DNA of 64,000 nt from Mesostigma viride (Eukaryota > Streptophyta > Mesostigmatophyceae > Mesostigmatales > Mesostigmataceae), in contig RPFO01000123.1 in the NCBI GenBank assembly GCA_009746045.1, positions 1,051,410 through 1,115,409 of the forward strand. Reading direction: 5' to 3'. The number at the start of each line of letters is the position of its first letter. Within the stretch, counting starts at the first letter, position 1. Below, one piece after another: positions 1 to 9,891 of the stretch. The notes beneath the pieces were generated by a model. That model had not been told where the DNA came from. It searched no databases and worked only from the letters and a program-made list of their open reading frames with translations. A program made the translations under genes and the position numbers.

Positions 1-315
1 CTGGGCATCAAATGAGGGCTCTGGGCGACCACCAGTGCCCGACTAGTGTCACCACTGCCTTCCGGACCTGAGGGCGAGGCTGCAGCCGGAGCTGCAGACG
101 TATTTTCAGGGCTTAGCGCAGCCGCCAGGCTGCCTGTGTCGAGGAGCGTTTGCTCATCACATATTGCGCAATAGCTTCGGAAAATTATATCAGCGTGTGC
201 GTCTTAGAAAGACGAAGCGATTGTGATATTCACAGCCGAATTCGGTGCCCAAACGAGAAAGTTATGATCTCCGCTGTCAGCCATGGCTACCTCGTGGCTC
301 GCGGCTTTGATGGTA
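1..315 (-). pseudogene. L1-like element: 5' UTR and start of ORF1 (copy a, partial)
   Basis: Read on the minus strand, this is the 5' end of the same element seen at 5285-6640 and 11640-13045. It has a conserved 5' leader containing GCCATGGCTGACAGC, then the ORF1 start region encoding SKRSSTQ-like residues. The start codon aligned with the other copies is changed to GTG here, with an ATG one codon later. The element runs off the left edge. The assignment rests on similarity to the other copies; no complete ORF remains. Confidence 0.7.
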
Positions 316-559
316 CATTGGCTATATTGTATGATAACCCTATAATGCACCTTAGTGGTGCTGAGTTTTTTTCACATTAATGACTTAATGAAATAAAGCT
401 CATGATTTTTCTCGTGGTATACTGTTGGGGCAGGCGCAGGCGCAAGAAGTCTCCTACGGTTGACAAACACCATATGTAGCAGGTTCACCTGACAACCATG
501 CCAATATTTTGATGATTGAATGAATAAAGATGCTTTTCTTGTCGTTTTGCGCCTGACAT

Positions 560-872
560 TTTTGTCGGTTTAGCACTTGTGTTTTTACCACTTGTGTGCA
601 TGCTCATGTGGTATTTTTTTACCACTTTTTATCACTTCTTCGGTTTTACCACTTTTTATCACTTTTTACCACTTGCACAAGCCTTTTACCACCACTTTAC
701 CACTTTTTACCACAAAGTGGTAAAAAGTGGTAAAATATACCCACTTTTTTACCACTTTTTATCACTTTTTATCACTTTTTATCACTTTTTATCACTTTTT
801 ACCACCCTTAGACCTCTTTTACCACCTCGAGGTGGTAAAAAGGTGGTAAAAAGTGATAAAAAGTGGTAAATT
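560..872. repeat. Phased T-tract repeat (TTTTTATCAC / TTTTTACCAC) with palindrome
   Basis: About 30 imperfect copies of a ~10-bp unit, TTTTTATCAC or TTTTTACCAC, first in one orientation and then inverted. A perfect 24-bp palindrome is centred at 828/829 (ACCACCTCGAGGTGGT flanked by T4 and A4). T5 tracts spaced at one helical turn are expected to give intrinsically curved DNA. The array overlaps the 3' end of the acidic ORF on the minus strand. Confidence 0.85.
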
Positions 873-1628
873 TACCACCCCCGAGTTCCTAGTGTGATAC
901 ATCGCCGTGCGCTCACGGTCAAACGGCGCACCATGCGGAACTCGGGGCAGCTCTGCAGGATCCGGCTTGCCAGTGCCGAACACCCACTCATCCCCGCCAT
1001 CGTCGCCACCATCCGGAGCATCATCCCCCGCATCTTCCGACTCAGCATCGCTGTCCACAAGCTCGGGAACGATGTCGTCGTCATCAGAAGAGTCGCTGGG
1101 CTCGGAGTCGGGCTGATCCGGAGGGGGCAGCCGCTGCAGACGCCTCCTTGCAGCAGGCGCGATGGCAGGCGTCCTCCTCGGGTTGCCTGCACGACGCTTG
1201 GCACGTTTCTTGGGCGGGGAGGAGGAAATATCCTCGCTATCCTGCTCATCATCGCTGTCGGGCTCCGATGAAGACTCCGGGGCATCTGAGTCGTCATCTG
1301 CGCTCCCAGCCCCCTGCCCATCGTCGCCTGCATCCCCTCCCTCCTCCACCTCATCATCCGCAGGCCTAGAGGCATCTCCGACCTTCTGCCACTGAAAAAT
1401 CTCGTCTTTCGTCAACTTATACCTTAATGGATCGCCGGGAAACTTGCACCATGCTGCATTTTGGCCGCGTACCAACTCCGCTACCCTGCCGTCTACGCGG
1501 TGGCGCGCATGATTTACACCGAATTCCTGCACTGCCCACGCCTCCCCGAAGTAGGCCGGAGGCAATGCCACCTTGATTCCAAGTTTCAATCGAAATGTGG
1601 CCAGCAGCTGGCCAGTAGGCGACGCCAT
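819..1628 (-). CDS. Hypothetical acidic protein, possibly mobile-element derived
   Basis: Not recognised. The open frame reaches 1871, but the first ATG is at 1628 (MASPTGQ), which is taken as the start. Residues ~1-80 form a compact, possibly beta-rich region with YFGEAW, HRVDGRVAELV and KFPGDPLRYKLT. A long Asp/Glu/Ser-rich linker follows, containing a basic nuclear-signal-like patch (PPKKRAKRR). The C-terminus (LFITFYHLFTTSRW) is encoded by the T-tract repeat, so the original end has probably been lost or replaced. Surrounding retroelement debris suggests a transposon-encoded protein, but no catalytic motif is visible. An upstream exon cannot be excluded. Confidence 0.4.
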   Translation of the reverse strand: MASPTGQLLATFRLKLGIKVALPPAYFGEAWAVQEFGVNHARHRVDGRVAELVRGQNAAWCKFPGDPLRYKLTKDEIFQWQKVGDASRPADDEVEEGGDAGDDGQGAGSADDDSDAPESSSEPDSDDEQDSEDISSSPPKKRAKRRAGNPRRTPAIAPAARRRLQRLPPPDQPDSEPSDSSDDDDIVPELVDSDAESEDAGDDAPDGGDDGGDEWVFGTGKPDPAELPRVPHGAPFDRERTAMYHTRNSGVVNLPLFITFYHLFTTSRW

Positions 1629-1877
1629 GGCTACCGAGGTCAGACACCGAATTCGTCGTCGTGCACGTCTTTTTGCAAAAAAGGCGCTTTTTTTTCCCGC
1701 CGAAAGTACCCCAGGACCAGGGTACCCCCCTGGGTTTGCCAGATCAGTACTCCCTGGCCAAGTGTCCAAAGTACGGTCTGAATAGACCCACGCATAGAGT
1801 ACGTCTAGATCTATCGATTGGGCCAGGTTTGACCGTTGAATTATTTTTGGCGCGGCGCCTGGTTCTGCCACAAACTC

Positions 1878-1924
1878 AGTCCGTTAGAGTGGCGCGAGAT
1901 CAACTGGCGCCACGAAAACGGACT
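1878..1924. repeat. Two-step perfect inverted repeat (hairpin)
   Basis: AGTCCGTT pairs with AACGGACT (8 bp) and, inside it, GTGGCGC pairs with GCGCCAC (7 bp). The interruptions are symmetric 3-nt AGA and GAA, around an 11-nt loop. It lies just upstream of the open frame of the acidic protein. It could be a regulatory hairpin, a palindromic protein site or a small foldback remnant. Confidence 0.7.
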
Positions 1925-2036
1925 CAGTACAGTTTAAGGGTTAATGCAACATCCATGGGGTCCCATTATTATTATATAGGCATGGCTTGGCGAAATTCTG
2001 AAGGCATCATCCATGGGGGCCATTATGGGCGCGCAC

Positions 2037-2460
2037 ATTAATTAATTAATTAATTAAACTCGTGCTCCCGTTGGGGAGTCACGGAGCACCGAAGTGCTTT
2101 TAATCCCTGTGTGTGCACTACAGGAGAAAGGGCAGAGACCCCCAGTCTCCTTCATGCCAAAGGCATGCCACAGCTGCAATCGGGCGCGGCTAGCTAAAAG
2201 GACAGGCTAACGATCCGGCAAACTGTGGGTGCAATAAGACCCATGTGAGCATATCATAGCAAGGAGCGTGGGCAAGTAATCTGAACATAGCCAGGGCGCG
2301 CACATGCGCGTGGGGTTGAAGGTTCCTTTACTCTGTATTGGCACCCACGTGACGCAGTCACGTGCTTATTAATTAATTAATTAATGCGTGTGGGCCACAT
2401 GCATGCTAGGCTAAGCCTGACTAATCTACACTACTGGTATATATTCCCTAGTCTGAGGTG
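2037..2460 (-). mobile_element. 3' UTR and (TTAA)n tail of an L1-like element (family R1)
   Basis: On the minus strand the element ends GTGACTCCCCAACGGGAGCAC, then a spacer and five TTAA repeats. The same 3' region occurs at 36600-36960, 40200-40560, 54340-54530 and 57500-57640. It contains an internal hairpin (CATGCC, AAA, GGCATG). It directly follows an ORF1 C-terminal fragment, which identifies it as a retrotransposon 3' UTR. Confidence 0.75.
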
Positions 2461-2700
2461 GCAGGAGGTGCTTGCCAGGGCTTGTGGTCAACGTGGATGA
2501 TCGCCCCCCTCCAGTATACCGGCTCCCCCCCTGCGCTCTGCCGGAGCTGACTGAAGGTAGGTCGGCTATAGCTCGCGTCGCCGCTGTTGCTGGGCCTGAG
2601 GGTCAAGTCGTCGTCCAGCGTGAATTAGCGAGTCCCCGAGAGCTTCTTGCGGCATTTAAGGAACGACAGCTTGTCCGCCAAGTACTTAAGGGGACGTGGC
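2461..2700 (-). pseudogene. L1-like ORF1 C-terminal fragment
   Basis: The minus strand encodes a degenerate form of the ORF1 C-terminal motif, here FTLDDDLTLR followed by frame-broken QQQRRREL. It parallels the better copies at 7111-7345, 35770-36080 and 39960-40170. Such a motif (DLTxAQQxxRxELWP) is typical of the C-terminal domain of L1 ORF1 proteins. The 5' end is truncated near 2700, as expected for incomplete reverse transcription. Confidence 0.6.
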
Positions 2701-2819
2701 GCGCCGAATATTTTCCGCGCGAAAAAATTCGCGGCACCGGCCGTACCGTGAAAAGTGGGTGCTCCGTGCGCGCACCACTTGCGGAAGTGGCCATGGCGAC
2801 TGCGTTTAGGCGAAACTAG

Positions 2820-4469
2820 CAATGTAGGGCTAGAGAAATGCAAAAAAAATGATTGGATGTTGAAGACGATGATTTAATGATGTTGGATTGCGGCGGCAAG
2901 TGGCTGGTTTACAATATCGCTGCTTTCTTTTACTGCCATCGGCATGGGGGGTAATCTGCATTTTTTGGTCGCGCGGAATAAAATAGAATTCGTGATTGCG
3001 GCAGTAAATTCTCAGTTTTGGGGGTCTTTTTGACCGTGAAGGATGCATTCATATCGGTAGCATCGAATTCTAAACCGAACGGGTGCTTTTTGCTACATTT
3101 TCGGCCATTCTCTGTAAGTATTTTTTCAGGCCTGCGCAGTGCATGTCGGAACCTTCCATGGAAGAACGGCCGTTGTTGCGCGCCTGGGCGAGGGATCTAC
3201 GAGGGCAAGGTATAGATTTGTGGCGACTGTTATCTACTATCAGTTCTTTCTTCGAAGAGCTCATCGTTCGAAGTTTTTTGCGTTCGTTTTGGTCAGTTTC
3301 CGCCAGTTAACTCTCCGTTGCGTGCCGTCGTGTTGACGAATACCTGGCAGCTTTAGCTTGTTTTCGTTGATGTCTTGATCAAATCCGCTTTAGTCTCAGC
3401 CGATAGATCCTAGGGAAGGCGTAAGGGATTTCATAGCACGTGTTCTGGCAAGGATGTTGTGCGTATGGACGCTTCTTGTTGTGTGATAGTGACGCACCCT
3501 TTCCTCGCAGCGGCATCACAGCGGTCAGAAGCTGAACGGCCGCCACTGGTTTCTTTGCATTTTATCGTGCAGGGAAGGAATTTTTGAAATCGACGATCAT
3601 GTTGGAGATATTGCATTCGTGTGACTGCATGTAGATAGCTGCCATCATTGGTTTATTTGAGCTTTCCTTGTTATGATGATGTGACAAGACAGCAATGTTG
3701 CTGAGCCAACCATGGTTAACATGGTTGACTGCATACAAGCTTTGTATGCCATGATCTCCTTGGTTCCTTGCCCTCCATAGTTCCAGTTTGTTGCCCATGT
3801 CGGGTAGTGCAGTTAAGGAGTTGTTGCTGTGTTGGTAAGCTTGGTTGGCATAACCCTTACAATCTAACGTGGGAGAAACATAGAAAATGCTGGTAATGCA
3901 TGTGAGTGCCATCATCATTATTGCTATTCACGTACTTATAAGTCTGGCCATGCTCGAGGGACGGTGAAGGAGTATGAGGTGCGTGGCCACCCCTTTGTAC
4001 TTCACAACATATTCAGCATGGATTTGATCCATGTTGATGGCATGTAAAGTGTGATTGTGTTTACTTGCTTTCTGAGTGGTCCTTAGCGCCTTGTCAGGTA
4101 GTGAGTGGTCGTCTAGGAAACCCATCAGTGCGTGCCACAGTGACCCCCAACCTTGAGCATGTGTCGTCATCAGTGTGCTAGAGTTAATTATATGTGCTTT
4201 TGATCATAGATTTGCTGAGTTCTTAGCATGAAGTTTACAAGGTAACCTTGGGTAGAGTATAGTGTATGCTCTCTTGGCATGTATGCCTAGCGATCGTGTT
4301 GCTATGCTTGCGCTGGCAAGGTTGGCCATGCCGAGGGCAGATGAGGGAAGATGTGGTGCCTAGCCGTTTGCTTATGTTTTGTGATCGAGTGGGGCATGCT
4401 TTCTGGCTTTTTGGATGGAAAACAGCATGCCTAAGTGGCCATATACAAAGAAACCCCCCTTAAGCTTAT
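2820..4469. other. No recognisable gene
   Basis: AT-richer sequence with only short ORFs (up to 118 codons) and no domain motif or clear splice-linked exon pair. It may contain introns or UTR of the downstream PHD-finger ORF, but I cannot support exons. Confidence 0.5.
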
Positions 4470-4502
4470 GTTCAGGTTTTAGCACGCATAACCTTATTAC
4501 TT

Positions 4503-4885
4503 GAGCAAGACTTGTCGGAATGACCTGTGTTAAGGGTGGCTGCCACGACGTGATGCAAAGGGAGGGGCAGGGGGACGATGGGGAAGGTAGTAGTGATGAT
4601 GAGAATGATGTTGATAATATTCCTTGCCTTGCATGTGCTTCCCCGGATGAAATTGACGGTGTCCCTTTCCTGCTGTGCAGCACATTCGGGTGCAAGGGAG
4701 GACTGCATGGGTGCTGCGCTGACCCCCCGTTGACTAAGGAGCCCAAGGGGGATTGGTTTTGCCCTGCCTGCCTTGTGCAGGATGCTTACAAGGGCTGATA
4801 TAGTGACATTTTCTGTTTTAGCGGGCATTTTTTTTAAAACACGTCTGACGCAATAACTTGAGCTAGCCTTGTCGGAATGACCTGG
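4503..4885. repeat. Direct repeats flanking the PHD ORF
   Basis: The sequence ACTTGAGC..(A/C)CTTGTCGGAATGACCTG occurs at about 4500-4528 and again at about 4857-4885, bracketing the PHD-finger ORF. The copies are diverged, so the duplication is not recent. Confidence 0.6.
4520..4798 (+). CDS. Small PHD-finger protein or terminal PHD exon
   Basis: A 92-aa frame. After an acidic stretch (GDDGEGSSDDENDVDN) it shows a PHD zinc finger in C4HC3 order: CLAC, then LLC and FGC, then LHGCC, then WFCPAC. The Trp two residues before the seventh Cys is typical. PHD fingers read histone H3 tails. The frame could be a stand-alone gene starting at 4520 or the last exon of a larger gene: TTATGTTCAG near 4476 could be an acceptor. 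The direct repeats on both sides hint at capture or mobility, since PHD fingers occur in some transposon proteins. Host function cannot be inferred. Confidence 0.55.
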   Translation: MTCVKGGCHDVMQREGQGDDGEGSSDDENDVDNIPCLACASPDEIDGVPFLLCSTFGCKGGLHGCCADPPLTKEPKGDWFCPACLVQDAYKG

Positions 4886-5284
4886 GACTTGGAACACTGC
4901 TGTCCCCCTGTTAGCCGGAATTTTTGTTGATTTTGTGGCCTTATCGGAAGTGTTTATGATATGTATATTCCCAATGTCCGGTAAAAAATGACCTGTTTTG
5001 CGGGAAAATTAATAACTGTTCAAGGTTTTGCCATTTCCATGATGTAAATAGCTCAGCAAGCTACAAACTCAGGGAACTATATGACCTTGATTTTTGGTAG
5101 CCAACAAATAAGTGCATTGGCTGGGGCATACTCAGCCCTAATTAGCGTCTTTTGCTATTTATAGCGCATTATTGGCGTATATATGGGGGTAGTACCCCCA
5201 ACAAGTGCATGGACAACTCACTAGAGATGTTATTTAGTGCCCCCAATCATAATTCAGCATTGTGCAAATGAATTTCAAGTGATA
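4886..5284. other. No recognisable feature
   Basis: AT-rich spacer without a convincing ORF or repeat. Its right end (TTAGCATATGTCA) weakly resembles the start of the 10640-11560 satellite unit, at a similar place relative to an ORF1 copy. Confidence 0.4.
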
Positions 5285-6640
5285 TTAGCATATGTCAGAT
5301 TTTTTGGGTTTTGGGGTGCCACCTCCCCTTAAAGGTGAGGAGCACGGGTGCCGGGCCAGCCTTACCCCGCGCGCGGGGGAGGCGGACAGCCGACATCCGC
5401 AGCTCACCAGTGAGTTGCATGGGGACAAGAATGTCGCGCTTAAATGCCGTGAGAAGAGTCGTCGAGGTCTCACCTACCGGCTGGTCGAAGTGCTTGACGA
5501 TGACGTTGTGGCTGCGCTGGGTGATGTCGGCCTCCTCGCGAAGGTCGAGTGCTTGTTGCTTGAGCTGTGCCGCGATGGTGGAGGTGCATGATGGAGGTGG
5601 TGTGATGTCCGCCCAGGTGGAGGGAGCATCGCTGGCCGGGCCAGCAGATGCCGGCTGGGCAGCGATGTCCTTCACCGCCTGGGCGGTGCATTCATGAGGC
5701 CTGCAGTGTCATGCAAGCTCTCAAGGGCGGTGGCGGTGGCGTGGAGGCGCTGGTCGAGGTCGAGGAGCTGGGCCTTGATTTCAGCAGTGGAGGCGGAGAT
5801 GGCAGTGGAGGTGGAGGCGACGGTGGTGGAAAGGTGAGGAAGCTCAGCAGCCAGCGTGCCTCCCATTGCTGCCACATCGGCAGCAAGGGGGGTCACGTGC
5901 TGCTGGAAGGCTTCCGTAAGGATGGAATTAACGGAGTGTGGGGGCGGAGATGGATGGAGCCCAGATCTCGCGGTCAGAGCGCATGAGAAGGGAGTTGAGA
6001 ATGGTGTGCTGGAGTTGGGGGCAGGTGCACACATTGAAGCAGAGGGTCGGTGTTAAACCACCATTTGCCGTCCGGGGTGATGAGGCGATCGATGTCGTGG
6101 AGATGGAGGCACAGGTCGTAAATCGAGGCGTAGTCCCCGTAGAAGAGGCAATGCAGGGCAGTTGCCGGGGACATGTTCCAGTCCAGTCAGTGATCGTCGA
6201 CCTTGAAAGGTTGGGGCCGAAAGCGCGGTTCTGGGGGGGGCGAAAACCCTCCTAGCTGTTTTGTCGGCTGGGCGGCTGCGTTTAGGATCAGGCGATGCCG
6301 ATGGCGAGGCATTAAGCCCGGTAGGGTTCGGGGCGACCACCAGTGCGCGACTAGTGTCACCGCTGCCTGCCGGACCTGAGGGCGAAGCTGCAGGCCTGCA
6401 GCCGGAGCTGCAGACGGATTTTCATGGCTTAGCTCAGCCGCCAGGCTGCCTTGCGTCGAGGAGCGTTTGCTCGTCATATATTGCGTAATAGCTTCGGAAA
6501 ATTATATCAGCGTGTGCGTCTTAAAAAGACGAAGCGATTGTGATATTCACAGCCGAATTTGGTGCCCAAACGTGAAAGTTATGAGCTCCGCCGTCAGCCA
6601 TGGCTACCTCGTGGCTCGTGGCTTGTGGCTGAGATTCTCA
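5285..6640 (-). pseudogene. L1-like ORF1 pseudogene with 5' leader (copy b)
   Basis: The minus strand carries the conserved leader (about 6480-6640), the ORF1 start at 6477 (MTSKRSSTQG), then frame-broken pieces. These include LHCLFYGDYAS, a helical/coiled-coil stretch with LAAELPHLSTTVAS and IKAQLLDLDQRLHA, AVKDIAAQPA, and an RRM-like core with HNVIVKHF and RLPRARGKAGPAPVLLTFK. The last motif resembles the RNA-binding core of L1 ORF1 proteins, which coat element RNA. At least three frame changes make it non-functional. Similarity breaks right after LLTFK, exactly as in copy c. Confidence 0.75.
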
Positions 6641-6735
6641 GGGATATATGTACTACATGTTCTCCCAACGGAGATTAATTATTAATTAATTATCAACATC
6701 ACTCCGTTGGGAGTAGATGTAGCACATAGCCCTGA
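6637..6735. repeat. Tail-to-tail palindrome of two R2 3' ends
   Basis: A plus-oriented R2 terminus (CTCAGGGATATATGTACTAC.. CTCCCAACGGAG) meets a minus-oriented one (CACTCCGTTGGGAGT.. GTAGCACATAGCCCTGAG) across a shared TTAATTATTAATTAATT spacer. It is best explained by a second insertion into the TTAA-rich tail of the first. Confidence 0.7.
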
Positions 6736-7110
6736 GAAGGGGCATATGGCTTTTAATACATTCTGGGCTACTTCATGCAAGGGTGGGAATGTAAGCTACC
6801 CCTGCTCTAGGTGCACCAGGGCACCCGCACCCTCATGGTCTATCACGCTATGCCCGGGTAAGGGGGGAGCATGCCTGTGAGGGGGAAGATCATCATGGCT
6901 ATACAAAAACTAGAGCGTGGCATCTCAGCAGTCTGAGAGCAGCTCTCTGCATGGGCACAGCATTACTAAATAAAACTAGGCATCGTCTGGAGTGTGGCTC
7001 ATCATAGGCACACATGTACATGATTAAATAAAGCGCGTGGCTTAGCTGGAATAGGGCCTCTAGGAGGCGACAGGCGTACATGTACATGGCCACGGTCTAT
7101 CTATTCTACA
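6676..7110 (-). mobile_element. 3' UTR of an L1-like element (family R2)
   Basis: Directly downstream of the ORF1 stop at 7111. It ends in ACTCC-CAAC-GGAGT, GATGTTGATAAT and a TTAAT-rich tail. The same 3' region recurs at 13440, 32395, 36080, 56931 and 58021. Linkage to the ORF1 C-terminus shows that this is a retrotransposon 3' UTR. Confidence 0.75.
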
Positions 7111-7345
7111 CTACTGCTGCTGTATTCCCCTAAGCTGGGGCGTCCAGGGAGTCGCTGGGGCCGCGGGGGTCGCCTGCCAGGGCTTGTGGCCGACGTAGAT
7201 GGCCGCCCCCTTCCAGTACACCGGCTGCCCCGCCTTGGTCTGCCGGAGCTGGAGGTAGGTCGGCCATAGCTCCCGTCGCCGTTGTTGCTGCGCCAGGGTC
7301 AAGACGTCATCAAGGGTGAAGAGAGTCTTCTCGAGCCGCTTGCGG
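7111..7345 (-). pseudogene. L1-like ORF1 C-terminal domain, best preserved copy
   Basis: An open frame to the stop encodes RLEKTLFTLDD-like residues, then LTLAQQQRRRELWPTYLQ and GQPVYWKGAAIYVGHKP. It is the clearest copy of the ORF1 C-terminal domain in the window: a DLT/LT-x-AQQ..RRELWP helix followed by a short beta hairpin. It is 5'-truncated near 7345 and continues into the R2 3' UTR, so it is a typical truncated insertion rather than a working gene. Confidence 0.7.
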
Positions 7346-8330
7346 CGTCCACATCAATCCGACGCCGCGCCAAAGTTGCCCCGCGAAATTTCGGGGAGAA
7401 AGTGACGAAATTCGGTGCGCGCGGGAGATGTTGAGTGCAAATTCCATTGCGAAGGCTATGGTAGCGTGAAAATTTACTGTGCACGGATTACGAAGCCATT
7501 TTGTACCGGATTTCGCTTGTTCGATCGGCATTAACGTAAGGAAATTTATTCTGCAAAAATAACGTCGGGAAACAGTTTCTTTGTGCGTGTGTGCGAGGGC
7601 AAACACGCAGCAGTGGCCAGTTTCGCCCGCCGAGCTCAGCCACCCGTGCGTGTGCAAGGTAATGTCTAGCACAGATTTAGACGCACCTGGTGGGAGGGCA
7701 CACTTTCGAACGATTCCTTATATCATTTCGAAGAAATCCAGCACAACGATTCCCTTAATTTTGCGTTTCCATGTTGCACGCAATTTTCCCGTAGAAGTCA
7801 GATTTATAGGAGCGCTGACAGGGGCAAAAATGCATGTCGTAGATTTAATCGCTTTTACCCCATTTCTTGCAGCTTTATGGCTTCCCTTGGGGTTATCAAC
7901 ATTGTCCACTGCATAAATTGCGGGCGGCGCTTGCTGCCGACGTCGCTGGTGTGCCTGGGGTGCGGGAGAACCAACATCTACTGGTTTCTATCGTCGTAAC
8001 CCGCTTTTTTATCGTCATTATTCGGCGTCTTCTAGTGGTTTAAGCGTCCGGCGACGGGCGAAAAGAACTCTTACCCTGACGCCATGGCCTGAGGAGGCAA
8101 TCCGAGAAGGACTGGGGCGGGCGGGCGAAATAAAACGCGACAGTGCCCGCACCCTGCCGGCGCACCCAGGCGAACAAGACAAAGTGCACCGTTCCCCCCC
8201 TGTGCCCATCGCTGCCGTCGCCGGGCGGCACGTTGGGCAGGCGGCTCCTTCCCCTTTTTTCGTGCCTGTTGCATCATTTTGAACCCCTCACCAACGGAGG
8301 CATGTTAATGAATGAGTGGATGCATGCATG
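7346..8330. other. Spacer with one possible small ORF
   Basis: No confident gene. Short overlapping ORFs occur on both strands. A CAAG|GTAATG donor-like site near 7660 and a TTTCTTGCAG acceptor-like site near 7871 could frame an intron upstream of the small CxxC ORF. Confidence 0.35.
7877..7999 (+). CDS. Possible 40-aa zinc-ribbon microprotein or terminal exon
   Basis: ATG to TAA encodes 40 residues with two knuckles, HCINC-GRR and VCLGC-GRT, spaced as in a zinc ribbon, and ends IYWFLSS. A good acceptor (TTTCTTGCAG) sits six bases before the ATG, so it may be a last exon whose partner lies near 7560-7660. Not recognised; low confidence because of its size. Confidence 0.25.
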   Translation: MASLGVINIVHCINCGRRLLPTSLVCLGCGRTNIYWFLSS

Positions 8331-8351
8331 AATGAACGGATCCGGATGCAT

Positions 8352-9641
8352 GAGGGAGGAGAGAGGAGGGAGGGAGGGAGGGAGGGAGGGAGGAGGGAGG
8401 AGGGAGGGAGGGAGGGAGGGAGGGAGGGAGGGAGGGAGGGAGGGAGGGAGGGAGGGAGGAGGGAGGGAGGGAGGGAGGGAGGGAGGAGGGAGGGAGGGAG
8501 GGAGGAGGGAGGGAGGGAGGGAGGGAGGGAGGGAGGGAGGGAGGAGAGGGAGGGAGGGAGGGGGGGGGGGGGGGGGAGGGAGGGAGGGAGGGAGGAGGAG
8601 GAGGGAGGGAGGGAGGGAGGGAGGGAGGGAGGGAGGGAGGGAGGGAGGGAGGGAGGGAGGGAGGGAGGGAGGGAGGGAGGGAGGAGGGAGGGAGGGAGGG
8701 AGGGAGGGAGGGAGGGAGGAGGGAGGGAGGGAGGGAGGGAGGGAGGGAGGAGGAGGAGGAGGGAGGGAGGGAGGGAGGGAGGGAGGAGGAGGGAGGGAGG
8801 GAGGGAGGGAGGGAGGGAGGGAGGGAGGGAGGAGGGAGGGAGGGAGGGAGGAGGGAGGGAGGGAGGGAGGGAGGAGGGAGGGAGGGAGGGAGGGAGGGAG
8901 GAGGGAGGGAGGGAGGGAGGGAGGGAGGAGGGAGGGAGGGAGGGAGGGAGGGGGAGGGAGGGAGGGAGGGAGGGAGGGAGGGAGGAGGGAGGGAGGGAGG
9001 GAGGGAGGGAGGGAGGGAGGGAGGGAGGGAGGAGGAGGGAGGGAGGAGGGAGGGAGGGAGGGAGGGAGGGAGAGGGAGGGAGGGAGGGAGGGAGGGAGGG
9101 AGGGAGGGAGGAGGGAGGGAGGGAGGGAGGGAGGGAGGAGGAGGGAGGGAGGGAGGGAGGGAGGGAGGAGGGAGGAGAGGAGGGAGGGAGGGAGGGAGGG
9201 AGGGAGGGAGGGAGGGAGGGGGAGAGGGAGGGGGAGGAGGGAGGGAGGGAGGGAGGGAGGGAGGAGGGAGGGAGGGAGGGAGGGAGGGAGGGAGGGAGGG
9301 AGGAGGGAGGGAGGGAGGGAGGAGGGAGGGAGGAGGGAGGGAGGGAGGGAGGAGGAGGGAGGGAGGGAGGGAGGGAGGGAGGGAGGGAGGGAGGGAGGGA
9401 GGAGGGAGGGAGGGAGGGAGGAGGGAGGGAGGGAGGGAGGGAGGGAGGGAGGAGGGAGGGAGGGAGGAGGGAGGGAGGGAGGGAGGGAGGGAGGGAGGAG
9501 GGAGGGAGGGAGGGAGGGAGGGAGGGAGGGAGGGAGGGAGGGAGGGAGGGAGGGAGGGAGGGAGGGAGGGAGGGAGGGAGGGAGGGAGGAGGGGAGGAGG
9601 GAGGGAGGGAGGGAGGGAGGGAGGGAGCGAGGGAGGGAGGG
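8352..9641. repeat. (GGGA)n / GGA microsatellite array, ~1.29 kb
   Basis: Nearly pure purine on the plus strand: GGGA with frequent GGA slips and a short G-run near 8560. Long pseudo-ORFs on both strands (Pro/Leu/Ser and Gly/Arg/Glu repeats) are artefacts of the repeat. Such DNA can form G-quadruplexes and triplexes. Confidence 0.97.
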
Positions 9642-9673
9642 CATGACTGACGGAGGGCATGAATGAGGGAGGG

Positions 9674-9884
<211 letters not shown>

Positions 9885-9891
9885 GGTTATA

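Noticed and set aside
819-1871. Starting the acidic protein at 1871
   Set aside because: The codon there is GTG, and the 81 extra residues have no supporting motif. The first ATG at 1628 is preferred.
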